Source: Cryobacterium shii (GTDB taxonomy: Bacteria; Actinomycetota; Actinomycetes; Actinomycetales; Microbacteriaceae). From it: a stretch of DNA of 40,019 nucleotides. Made by a program: the position numbers and the translations under genes. The stretch covers positions 552-40,570 of the forward strand of contig NZ_SOFY01000082.1 of NCBI RefSeq assembly GCF_004402595.1, written 5' to 3'. This document shows positions 1 through 6,658 of this stretch, in pieces. The first letter of the stretch is position 1, and the number at the start of each line of letters is the position of its first letter. Below the pieces are notes generated by a model that saw only the letters and a list, made by a program, of their open reading frames with translations, was not told the origin of the DNA and searched no databases.

Positions 1-557
1 TGATGGGTGAGAGTTTCGCGAAGGTGCTCGACGGCGTTTGACGCGGGCAGCGCGTCGAAGGCCTCGTGGCTGATGGCCAGTTCCCTGGTGCCCAGTCGGG
101 TGAGAAGCGCACTGGCGCTGATGCCGCGTTTTCAGGCATAGATGCTCTCGGGGCGCTCGGCGTCGGCGAAGACAGCGACCAGGCGTTTGAGCCGGAGGTC
201 CGGGGGAGTGTTCGGTTGGAGGGTTGCGGTGAGGTCGGCGCGGAGGACGCAGCGAATGCAGTTGCCGTTGCGAAATCGTTCGGCTTCATCTCCGCAGTTG
301 TCGCAGTGCAGGAGTGTGGTGATGCCCGCTCAGTCACGGCAGGTATTGGCGCTGTCCGCGTCTTTGCCAGGCAGTAGGCGTGTGTCGCCGCAGGTGGCGC
401 AAGGGCCGCGGGTGTGTGTCGCTGTGGTGAAACAGATCCCGCAAATGGCGCCGTCTGGCCAATGCACTCGAATCTTTGGCACCTGGCGGCCGCAGCGGTC
501 GCAGAGCAGGGTGCCTGGGGTTCGGGGTCGTCCGCGGGGCCGGTGCTCAGTCCTCAT
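1..557 (-). pseudogene. Zinc-ribbon protein of an integrase cassette, broken by two in-frame UGA codons, runs off the left edge
   Basis: On the minus strand one frame reads from ATG at 557 to the window edge with only two interruptions: UGA at codon 76 (332-330) and UGA at codon 142 (134-132). The N-terminal part has CxxC pairs (LLCDRCGR, GAICGICF, GPCATCGDTRLLPG) typical of small zinc-ribbon proteins. After the first UGA the same frame continues with another CxxC module (LHCDNCGDEAERF, NGNCIRC), then a helical stretch ending at the edge. The first UGA falls right after TCRD, where a cysteine (TGC) would complete a CxxC; the second follows ESIYA and precedes KRGIS, where a tryptophan (TGG) fits. 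Both look like single-base nonsense changes. ATG 557 overlaps the end of the preceding XRE frame by 11 bases, so it was probably the third gene of an operon. Function unknown; DNA-binding accessory to the integrase is inference. Confidence 0.7.
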
Positions 558-890
558 CGTCGAGGATTCGGGCGCGGACGGGTTTGTATGCGTCGGCGAA
601 GTTGACGATATTCTCACCGGAGGCGATCGCTCGTTCTTGACGTTGGCTCTTGGCGTTCGCTGCGGTGAAGGTGACGAGCTCGTTCGCTTCAACGTTGAAG
701 ATGTCGCAGAGAGCGGTCAGGACTTTGAAGGAGATCCGTTCGGGATCCTGGGCGACGAGTCGATAGATCTGCGACTCCGAGAGCGTGATGCCGCGTTCTC
801 GGAGCGGGGCAACGAGTTCTCGGTGTTCTTCATGCCGTGGCGCGCCATGAGCTCGCGGGCGCGCCAGCGGTACTCGATTTCTCGTTTCAT
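547..890 (-). pseudogene. XRE-family helix-turn-helix regulator of the integrase cassette, frameshifted
   Basis: ATG at 890 overlaps the integrase stop (ATGA). The frame starts MKREIEYRWRARELMARHGM, then must shift near 825 to continue as LVAPLRERGITLSESQIYRL, the two helices of a Cro/C1-type HTH, followed by SFKVLTALCDIFNVEANELV and ending RARILDDED with TGA at 549-547. Length from ATG to this stop is 344 bases, one short of a multiple of three, so one missing base (between MKNTE and LV) explains the break. The repaired product would be about 114 residues. Without repair the ATG frame gives a short unrelated tail. XRE proteins of this kind commonly repress or direct linked mobile-element genes; the role here is inferred from the operon position only. 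Confidence 0.7.
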
Positions 891-1999
891 GGTTTTTCCT
901 CCCACGGGGTGCTGCTGGTGGTCGCGTTGATCGTGCGCTCGAGGACGCGGTTCAACGCCCGGGTTTGGTAGTCGCTGGAGACTGCCGTGTAGATGGATGT
1001 GGTCGACGCATGGAGGTGGCCAACTTGTTGTTGGACGAACGTGTGCTCGAAGCCGTGGAACTCGAACAGGTGGGTGACGTAGGACCGGCGAAGGGAATGC
1101 ATGTCCAGGCCAGCCGGGAAGCCCAGCTCGTTGACGTAGGCGCGGAAGCGTCGACGCAGATTCGACTTCGGCACGATAAGGCTCTGGCTGGTGGGGAACA
1201 GGTCGGTCGGTTGAGCGGCAAGGTGAGGCAGTCCAGTGCGGATCCACCGGTGAACGGCCTCAGGCGACCACTCGAACACGGTCAGAACGGAGCGGCGCTT
1301 GGGCGCAGACCCCTTCTGGGCCTTCCCGTAACGGACGTGGAGGACACCGAAGTCGCCGAACTGGGGCGAGTGCGGGTTGCGGGAGAAATCGACCAGCTGC
1401 AGGTGGGTCACCTCATTGGCGCGAAGTCCCCAGGCGTAGGCGGTCTTGAACGCGATGGCATCGCGGTAGGCGGCGATGGCGCCCTTGCGACCCGAATTGA
1501 TGACACGCTCGACCTCGACGTCGGCCAGATCGAAGAAGTCCTGCAGCTCACGACGCGAGAACGGTCGTTTCGTCGCCTGCTGTTCATTCTGTTGAGTGTC
1601 GGTGGCGCGGTTGAACTCAGTGATGATCTGAGTGACCGGCCGGCCAAACGAACGCCCGCAGACCTCGCTCCAGTCGTAGGCCGGATCGGTCAGGAAGTCG
1701 CAAAACAGTTTGAGGTTTGTTTGATACGCCCGGACGGTGGCCTGGGACAGATTTGATACCGAGCGGGTGTACGCGAAGTAGTCCTCGACATCCGCGAACG
1801 TCCATTCCCACGGGAAGTGCCCGGTGAAGTCCGCGAACTGACGGATCGTCCGTTCACGTCCAGAAATGGTCTCGTGCCGGAAATTGCGGGAGAGCTATTG
1901 GCGGCGCCAGCTGTCGACCATGTCGGTGCAAACGGCATCCGGGCTGCTCGCCTCCGGGCGCAGAGGCAGATGGGTAACTCGGCCCGATGCAACGCTCAT
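887..1999 (-). pseudogene. Tyrosine site-specific integrase interrupted by an in-frame UAG at codon 35
   Basis: The frame from ATG 1999 (MSVASGRVTHLPLRPEASS) to TGA 889-887 encodes 370 codons with a single internal stop, TAG at 1897-1895, where the context WRRQ-stop-LSRN suggests an original CAG (Gln). Downstream is a SAM-like core-binding domain (about residues 40-135) and a complete catalytic domain: GLRANEVTHL with the first Arg, a Lys in HVRYGKAQKG, HSLRRSY (HxxR), VGHLHASTT (second His) and the nucleophile Tyr in TSIYTAVSSDY. No ATG, GTG or TTG occurs in frame between the TAG and GTG 1411, so re-initiation would lose the core-binding domain. The stop overlaps the next gene's ATG. Integrase plus XRE plus zinc-ribbon is a recurrent actinobacterial arrangement (recall, not searched). 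Probably inactive unless UAG is read through. Confidence 0.8.
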
Positions 2000-2025
2000 A
2001 AGTACCCTCAACCTTTCTGCGAATT

Positions 2026-2280
2026 ATGCTCTTCAAATGCAAAACATGCAAAACACGCCAGGTCAAACCGCGGAAATACGGGGATCCCGAGAGGATATGC
2101 GCCTCAAAATTCCCCACGTTGACTCAGAGCGCTCAGACCTTGCCCAGTGCAGATATAGCGCCCCGCATCCCAGAGAAACAGCGGAAGTTCCTGACGACGC
2201 CGGCACTCCGCCGGACAAATACCAGGGGAGTCCTATTCTGCAAATCCTGCAATAGATGCAATAGATGCAATACAACTTGA
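2026..2280 (+). CDS. Possible small CxxC protein, or a chance frame through 9-bp repeats
   Basis: An 84-codon frame begins MLFKCKTCKTRQVKPRKYG and ends with four cysteines spaced CxxCxxCxxC. It resembles a tiny zinc-binding protein and is Lys/Arg rich. However both Cys clusters are created by TGCAA-type 9-bp direct repeats (2037-2054 and 2238-2273); a 9-bp repeat starting TGC gives a Cys every third residue by itself. No clear ribosome binding site precedes ATG 2026, and the middle shows no recognisable domain. DNA here is lower in GC than the surroundings. I regard non-coding regulatory or recombination DNA as more likely. Confidence 0.2.
   Translation: MLFKCKTCKTRQVKPRKYGDPERICASKFPTLTQSAQTLPSADIAPRIPEKQRKFLTTPALRRTNTRGVLFCKSCNRCNRCNTT
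2037..2054 (+). repeat. Two tandem 9-bp repeats (ATGCAAAAC) upstream of the integrase
   Basis: ATGCAAAAC occurs at 2037-2045 and 2046-2054, 38 to 55 bases upstream of the integrase ATG (1999, minus strand). A related four-unit array lies at 2238-2273. Such sites could be arm-type integrase sites or binding sites for the linked XRE regulator; this is inference. Confidence 0.6.
2238..2273 (+). repeat. Four tandem 9-bp repeats, consensus (A/C)TGCAA(T/A)A(G/C)
   Basis: Units are CTGCAAATC (2238-2246), CTGCAATAG (2247-2255), ATGCAATAG (2256-2264) and ATGCAATAC (2265-2273). The TGCAA core matches the two-unit array at 2037-2054, so the two arrays bracket about 180 bases of lower-GC DNA. The array ends three bases before a TTGACA -35-like hexamer. 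Iteron-like organisation suggests cooperative protein binding. No gene in this 2000-2300 stretch can be called with confidence. Confidence 0.65.
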
Positions 2281-2305
2281 CATAATGTGCATTATCGGTC
2301 ATATT
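2277..2305 (+). promoter_or_regulatory. Candidate promoter with a palindrome in its spacer
   Basis: TTGACA (2277-2282) is followed after 17 bases by CATATT (2300-2305; four of six matches to TATAAT). The spacer holds the inverted repeat ATAATG-TG-CATTAT (2282-2295), well placed for a repressor dimer. It would transcribe rightward, toward the DUF308 gene at 2461, or an unannotated transcript. Assignment is by pattern only. Confidence 0.4.
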
Positions 2306-2354
2306 CCGCGAGGGTTCCGAGGGTCTGGACGCCGTGCATCGGCGCGACTAATCT

Positions 2355-2394
2355 GTGCTGCACAGGCGCCGTGCTGCACCGGCTTTGTGCTGCA
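2355..2394 (+). repeat. Three GTGCTGCA direct repeats with exact 16-bp period
   Basis: GTGCTGCA occurs at 2355-2362, 2371-2378 and 2387-2394, each starting 16 bases after the previous one. The flanking bases are partly conserved (next base C/C/T; CGG or AGG following). The block ends 66 bases before the DUF308 start codon, a good position for an activator or repressor array. Confidence 0.6.
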
Positions 2395-2460
2395 TCGTTT
2401 CGCCCGTGGTGACGCCCGGACCGGGTGCCACAGCCTCACAAGATTCGAGGGGTGAGTGAC

Positions 2461-3075
2461 ATGTCCAACACCACAACAAACACCAGAACGGTTTTTGATC
2501 TGTCGATGGATGCGAGGACTCTGAGCAAACCCGAGACCACGGGTGTCCGGGTCGCGCTCGGCGTGAGCGGCCTGATCGCCCTGGCGCTCGGCGTTATTGT
2601 CCTCGTCTGGCCCGACGCGACGGTGGCCATCCTCGGCGTTCTCTTCGGACTCTATTTCCTCATCAGCGGGATCGTCCATATCGCCAGGGGGCTCTTCACC
2701 AAGGGCGCCTCCGGCGGGAGCCGGGTACTGAACATTCTGCTCGGTGTCCTGCTCGGAGTCGGAGGAATCGTCGCCATCAAGAATCCGCTGAATTCCCTGG
2801 TCATCCTGGGCATGCTCATCGGCATCTCCTGGATCGTGGAGGGCGTCGCGGGCCTGGTCGAGACGGCGCCCGACTCCAGCCGTTGGATCGGCACGATCTT
2901 CGGTGCCATCGCCATCATCGCCGGAACGGTCGTGTTGTTCGCGCCCGTCGAGTCGATCAGTTTCCTGGTCATCGTCGGCGGAATATTCCTGGTTCTATCA
3001 GGTTTTTTTCAGATTGTTCAGTCGTTCATGTTCGGCCGGGGCAGTGGCCGAAGGGCGACGTCAGATACCGTCTGA
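2461..3075 (+). CDS. DUF308 / HdeD-family integral membrane protein
   Basis: A 204-residue protein. I start it at ATG 2461 (MSNTTTNTRT) because GAGGGG lies eight bases upstream; an in-frame start at 2425 has no such site. After a polar N-terminus of about 35 residues there are six hydrophobic segments in three hairpins, with short loops rich in Gly (GVSGLIALALGVIVLVWP; LFGLYFLISGIVHIARGL; ILLGVLLGVGGIVAI; and so on), the pattern of the HdeD/DUF308 family. HdeD in enterobacteria is linked to acid resistance, but actinobacterial members have no established role. It ends in an Arg-rich tail. Its last 15 bases overlap the end of the convergent SDR gene. The triple GTGCTGCA repeat upstream suggests regulated expression. 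Confidence 0.85.
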   Translation: MSNTTTNTRTVFDLSMDARTLSKPETTGVRVALGVSGLIALALGVIVLVWPDATVAILGVLFGLYFLISGIVHIARGLFTKGASGGSRVLNILLGVLLGVGGIVAIKNPLNSLVILGMLIGISWIVEGVAGLVETAPDSSRWIGTIFGAIAIIAGTVVLFAPVESISFLVIVGGIFLVLSGFFQIVQSFMFGRGSGRRATSDTV

Positions 3076-3861
3076 CCCGATGACGGCCTGGGCGGCGACT
3101 TCCCCGACGTAGTCGGCGATGTCCCCGACGTAACGGGTGTTGTTCTCCGGGACCGGCTCGACGGCGGCGAGGGCCACCTCGGCCGCGAATTCGTTGACGT
3201 TGTACAACCGGCCGGCGGCGTCCTTGCGGGCGTCCATCGTGCCCGGGCTGGCGCGCTCGAGCAGCACGGCAGTCACAGTGCCCTCGATGATGTCACCGGA
3301 GACGACGACGAAACCGATTCCGGCCTCGGCCAGTTCCGGGATCTGGGCGCGAAGGGCGTCCTCGCCGGCGCGCTTGCTGCGGGCCACCGGCTCGTACTCC
3401 GGCATCGTTTCCGCCGTCGCGACGAAGTGCGCCTGGTGGCTCGTGACGAAGACGACTCGAGCGCCCGGAGCCAGCAGCGGACGGGCCGTCGCCAGGAGGT
3501 TCGCCTGGGCGTCCCGGTTCAACTTCATGGCGTAATCGGCTTCCATGCCGCTCTCCATACCGCCGGAAGCATTCATCACCAGGATGTCCAGTCCCCCGAA
3601 CTCCGTCTTGATGGCCTCGAACATGGCCGAGACCGAATCGGCATCCGTCAGATCGGCGCCGACCGTGATCGCCGTGCCGCCCGCCGCGCGGATCGCGTCG
3701 GCCACCTTGATGGCGCGCGCCTCCTTGTTGCGGAAATTGATCACGACGCCGGCTCCCGCGTCGGCGAAGTACCCGACTGTCGCCGCACCCACGCCGCGAG
3801 AGGACCCGGTGACGAGAACGCGCTTGCCGTTGAGCGAACCTGCTGCAAGTGGATTGGTCAC
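3061..3861 (-). CDS. Short-chain dehydrogenase/reductase (classical-type, atypical active site)
   Basis: I start at GTG 3861 (VTNPLAAGSLNGKRVLVTG), preceded by AGGAG at good spacing; 266 residues, usual for classical SDRs. The Rossmann signature TGSSRGVG is at about residues 18-25, an acidic/Asp position follows in GADLTD, and the NASG motif is in LVMNASGG (NNAG equivalent). The expected catalytic YxxxK is not seen: the region reads EYEPVARSKRAGEDALR, where Tyr and Lys are seven residues apart. It may use a shifted Tyr/Lys pair or have lost oxidoreductase activity. Substrate unknown. The gene is divergent from nfeD (115-base gap) and its 3' end overlaps the DUF308 gene by 15 bases. Confidence 0.85.
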   Translation of the reverse strand: MTNPLAAGSLNGKRVLVTGSSRGVGAATVGYFADAGAGVVINFRNKEARAIKVADAIRAAGGTAITVGADLTDADSVSAMFEAIKTEFGGLDILVMNASGGMESGMEADYAMKLNRDAQANLLATARPLLAPGARVVFVTSHQAHFVATAETMPEYEPVARSKRAGEDALRAQIPELAEAGIGFVVVSGDIIEGTVTAVLLERASPGTMDARKDAAGRLYNVNEFAAEVALAAVEPVPENNTRYVGDIADYVGEVAAQAVIGSDGI

Positions 3862-3976
3862 GAGAACTCCTAAGAATAACGAACTGGGCCTAGCAGAAGA
3901 CCTTACCAAGAAGCCTCCCTCCCCCGGTTCAGCCACCTGCTAGTTTCGAAGTGGAGAACAACCTGGAGGGGACGCC

Positions 3977-4450
3977 ATGGACGCCTTTGCGTCGGAGTTC
4001 GCGTGGATCGTGTGGCTGGTACTCATCCTGCTGTTCGTGACGATGGAAATGGTCACCCTCGACCTGACGTTCCTGATGATCGCCGCCGGCAGCGTCGGCG
4101 GCCTCGCCTCCGCCCTGATCTGGGCCCCGTGGTGGCTGCAGCTGATCATCGCCGCCGTGGTGTCCATGGCACTCCTGTTCGGCATCAGACCGCCGTTGTT
4201 GCGCGTGCTCAGGCGTGGCGGAGACCCGGCCCGAACCAACGTCGACGCCTTACTGGGCATGGACGGGCGCGTCGTCAGCACCGTGGGGACGTCCGGCGGC
4301 CAGGTGCGACTCGCCAACGGCGAGACGTGGACGTCGCGGCTCTCCCCCGGTCTCGACCGACAGGTCGTCGAACCGGGCGAACGAGTTCTCGTCACTGCAA
4401 TCGACGGGGCGACCGCAGTGGTCATCCCCGCGGAAAGGAAGCCGTCATGA
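3977..4450 (+). CDS. NfeD-family membrane protein
   Basis: A 157-residue short-form NfeD. It has an N-terminal pair or trio of transmembrane helices (WIVWLVLILLFVTMEMVTL, FLMIAAGSVGGLASALI, LQLIIAAVVSMALLFGI), then a soluble OB-fold domain (about residues 85-150) with the usual GxxGxV pattern (LLGMDGRVVSTVG). GGAGGGG sits just upstream of the ATG. Its stop overlaps the ATG of the SPFH gene (ATGA), the classic NfeD-stomatin operon, whose products form membrane microdomain complexes. The short form lacks the ClpP-class protease domain of long NfeD proteins. Confidence 0.92.
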   Translation: MDAFASEFAWIVWLVLILLFVTMEMVTLDLTFLMIAAGSVGGLASALIWAPWWLQLIIAAVVSMALLFGIRPPLLRVLRRGGDPARTNVDALLGMDGRVVSTVGTSGGQVRLANGETWTSRLSPGLDRQVVEPGERVLVTAIDGATAVVIPAERKPS

Positions 4451-5406
4451 GCGGTCTGGTCCCCCTCATTGTGCAGGTCGTGATCGGCATCGCCATCGCG
4501 GTGCTGGTCATCTTCGTCATCGTCACGCTGATCAAATCCATCCGGATCATCCCGCAGGCCAGCGCCGGCGTCGTGGAACGGCTCGGGCGGTACCACAAGA
4601 CGCTGATGCCGGGACTGAACATCCTGATCCCGTTCGTCGACCGCCTCCGGCCCCTGATCGACATGCGCGAGCAGGTCGTGTCGTTCCCGCCCCAGCCGGT
4701 GATCACCGAGGACAATCTGGTGGTCTCCATTGACACGGTCGTCTATTTCCAGGTGACGGATGCCCGGGCGGCGACCTATGAGATCGCCAACTACCTCGGC
4801 GCGGTCGAGCAGCTCACCACGACGACGCTGCGCAACGTGGTCGGCGGGCTCAACCTCGAAGAGGCTCTGACCAGCCGGGACAACATCAACGGGCAGCTGC
4901 GCATCGTGCTCGATGAGGCGACCGGCAAATGGGGCATCCGGGTCGGACGGGTGGAACTGAAAGCCATCGACCCGCCCCTGTCCATCCAGGATTCGATGGA
5001 GAAGCAGATGCGGGCCGAGCGCGACCGCCGTGCGGTCATCCTCACCGCGGAGGGAACCAAGCAGTCCGCGATCCTGACCGCGGAGGGCGCCCGTCAGGCC
5101 GCCATCCTCTCGGCCGAAGGTGACGCGAAGGCCGCGGTCCTGCGCGCGCAGGGCGAGGCCGAGGCCATCACCACGGTCTTTAAGGCGATCCACGACGGTG
5201 ACCCCGATCCGAAGCTCCTGGCCTACCAGTACCTGCTGACCCTTCCCAAGCTGGCCGAAGGCAGCGCGAACAAGCTCTGGATCGTTCCCAGCGAGCTCAC
5301 GGAAGCCATGAAGGGCATCGGCCGTGCCTTCGGACAGAACCCGGCCCCCGGCTCCCCCGCCGGCCCGGCGGGTGCCGCTTCCGCCCCCAGCGCCCCCGAA
5401 GTGTAG
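4447..5406 (+). CDS. SPFH/Band 7 (stomatin/HflK-like) membrane protein
   Basis: A 319-residue protein with one N-terminal membrane helix (VVIGIAIAVLVIFVIVTLI), then a Band 7 domain (about residues 28-190; RLGRYHKTLMPGLNILIPF, the D-x-R-E-Q strand, QVTDARAATYEI, LRNVVGG). A long charged helix with repeats of TAEGxxQAAIL-type segments follows (about 200-255), predicted coiled coil for oligomerisation, then a Pro/Ala-rich tail. The start at 4447 overlaps the nfeD stop, implying translational coupling. The open frame extends further upstream, but that part is antiparallel in sense to nfeD codons and looks non-coding. It most likely scaffolds a membrane complex with NfeD and modulates protease access. 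Confidence 0.93.
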   Translation: MSGLVPLIVQVVIGIAIAVLVIFVIVTLIKSIRIIPQASAGVVERLGRYHKTLMPGLNILIPFVDRLRPLIDMREQVVSFPPQPVITEDNLVVSIDTVVYFQVTDARAATYEIANYLGAVEQLTTTTLRNVVGGLNLEEALTSRDNINGQLRIVLDEATGKWGIRVGRVELKAIDPPLSIQDSMEKQMRAERDRRAVILTAEGTKQSAILTAEGARQAAILSAEGDAKAAVLRAQGEAEAITTVFKAIHDGDPDPKLLAYQYLLTLPKLAEGSANKLWIVPSELTEAMKGIGRAFGQNPAPGSPAGPAGAASAPSAPEV

Positions 5407-5415
5407 GCAACCGGC

Positions 5416-6180
5416 ATGACCCCTGGCGCCACGTCGCGTTTCCTGGACGGCGCCTCCCCCCGCGTGTTCGCCCACCGCGGCCTGGCTCTCGATGCGCCCG
5501 AGAACACGCTGCTGGCCTTCGCTCATGCGCTGGCGGCCGGCGCTACCCACATCGAGACGGATGTTCGCGCCACCGACGACGGCATCGCCGTGATCAGCCA
5601 CGACGCCGACTTCGTGATCCCGGGCACGAGAATCCGGGTCGACAGCCTCACCATGGCCGAGCTCCACCGGATCAACCGGGGGCACGGCCAGTCGTTCTCC
5701 TCCCTGGGTGAGGGGCTGGACGCCTTCCCGGACGCCCGGTTCAACATCGACGTGAAATCGGAGGCCGCGATCGAGGCGACCGCTTTCGCGGTGCGGGACG
5801 CGAACGCGACGGGCCGGGTGCTGATCACGTCCTTCTCCGAGGACCGGCGGCGCCGCACGGCGGCGCTCCTCCCCGGGGTCGCGACCTCGCCGTCGGCATC
5901 CATCGTCGCGAGTGCGTTCGCGGCGGCCGAACTCGGACTCGGTGCGTCGCTGCGGCGTTCCCTGCACGGGTTCACCGCCGTGCAGGTCCCGGAAACGGTG
6001 CGCTTCCTGCGGATTCTGACCCCCCGCTTCATCCGCGCCGTGCACGCCGCCGGCGTGGAGGTGCACGTGTGGACCGTCAACGACCCCGCCGACATGAGCC
6101 GGCTGCTGGACCTGGGAATCGAAGGCCTCGTCACCGACCGGTGCGACCTCGCCGCAGCCGTGATCGCGGACCGAACCTGA
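5416..6180 (+). CDS. ugpQ: Glycerophosphodiester phosphodiesterase
   Basis: A 254-residue GDPD-family TIM barrel, no signal peptide, so probably cytoplasmic. Hallmarks: VFAHRGLA (catalytic His, about residue 20), APENTLLAF (metal-binding Glu), HIETDVRATDDGIAVISHD (second His and metal ligands), FNIDVKSE, and the C-terminal VWTVNDPADM with LVTDRCD. It hydrolyses glycerophosphodiesters to glycerol 3-phosphate and an alcohol. It follows the SPFH gene by nine bases and so may be cotranscribed. The symbol is by family resemblance; the substrate spectrum is unknown. Confidence 0.9.
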   Translation: MTPGATSRFLDGASPRVFAHRGLALDAPENTLLAFAHALAAGATHIETDVRATDDGIAVISHDADFVIPGTRIRVDSLTMAELHRINRGHGQSFSSLGEGLDAFPDARFNIDVKSEAAIEATAFAVRDANATGRVLITSFSEDRRRRTAALLPGVATSPSASIVASAFAAAELGLGASLRRSLHGFTAVQVPETVRFLRILTPRFIRAVHAAGVEVHVWTVNDPADMSRLLDLGIEGLVTDRCDLAAAVIADRT

Positions 6181-6197
6181 GAGTTGTCACCGAGAAA

Positions 6198-6233
6198 TTC
6201 CGTAACGGAAAGATAACGTCCAGCTTCATGGTT
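6198..6233 (+). promoter_or_regulatory. rbpA upstream palindrome and possible SigR/SigH-type promoter
   Basis: TTCCGT-A-ACGGAA (6198-6210) is a perfect 13-base palindrome 60 bases before the rbpA start. The right arm supplies GGAA (6207-6210), and GTT follows at 6231-6233 after 20 bases, resembling the GGAA(T/A)-N18-GTT pattern of thiol-stress sigma factors SigR/SigH. rbpA is a known SigR target in Streptomyces; applying that here is inference. Confidence 0.4.
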
Positions 6234-6270
6234 TAGAACTAGTAGTTGCATCGCGAGAGGAGACCACACG

Positions 6271-6636
6271 ATGGCGGACCGCAGTTTGCGTGGCATGAGG
6301 TTAGGCGCACAAAGCCTTCAGAGCGAAGAGGGTGTCACCTTTTCACCACGAGTTAGTCACACGTATCTGTGTGCGACATGCGCACGGGAGACAGTCATGA
6401 TCTTCTCGGCAGAGGCGGAAGCCCCCGACGAGTGGGAATGCCGCTTCTGTTCACAGACCGCTACCAGGCTGGTTGATTCCAAGCCGGTGATCGTCGACCA
6501 CTCCGACGAGAAGGTCCCCCGCACGCACTGGGACATGCTCCTGGAGCGCCGCACCCGGGCCGAACTCGAGGAACTGCTCGAAGAGCGCCTGACGTTCCTG
6601 CGGCAACGCCGCGGCCAGCAGAAAATCGGTGCCTGA
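6271..6636 (+). CDS. rbpA: RNA polymerase-binding protein RbpA
   Basis: A 121-residue protein, matching the family's size. It starts MADRSLRGMRLGAQS, continues with the RbpA core (CATCARE and ECRFC, the zinc-coordinating CxxC pairs, about residues 31-60), a basic linker, and the sigma-interaction domain (EKVPRTHWDMLLERRT, then the helix RAELEELLEERLTFLRQRRG). RbpA binds the beta subunit and group 1/2 sigma factors and stabilises the open complex; it is confined to actinobacteria. GAGAGGAG precedes the ATG. It converges on lnt, as rbpA and ppm1/lnt do in mycobacteria. Confidence 0.97.
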   Translation: MADRSLRGMRLGAQSLQSEEGVTFSPRVSHTYLCATCARETVMIFSAEAEAPDEWECRFCSQTATRLVDSKPVIVDHSDEKVPRTHWDMLLERRTRAELEELLEERLTFLRQRRGQQKIGA

Positions 6637-6658
6637 CCGCATCCCTCTTCTTCTCATC

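Noticed and set aside
4003..4446. N-terminal extension of the SPFH frame
   Set aside because: This part overlaps nfeD in another frame, is Arg/Pro-rich, and the ATGA-coupled ATG 4447 matches the known protein start.
3940..6066. Minus-strand frame of about 700 codons opposite nfeD, SPFH and GDPD genes
   Set aside because: Antisense shadow of high-GC genes; composition (Gly, Arg, Asp, His) and lack of motifs mark it as non-coding.
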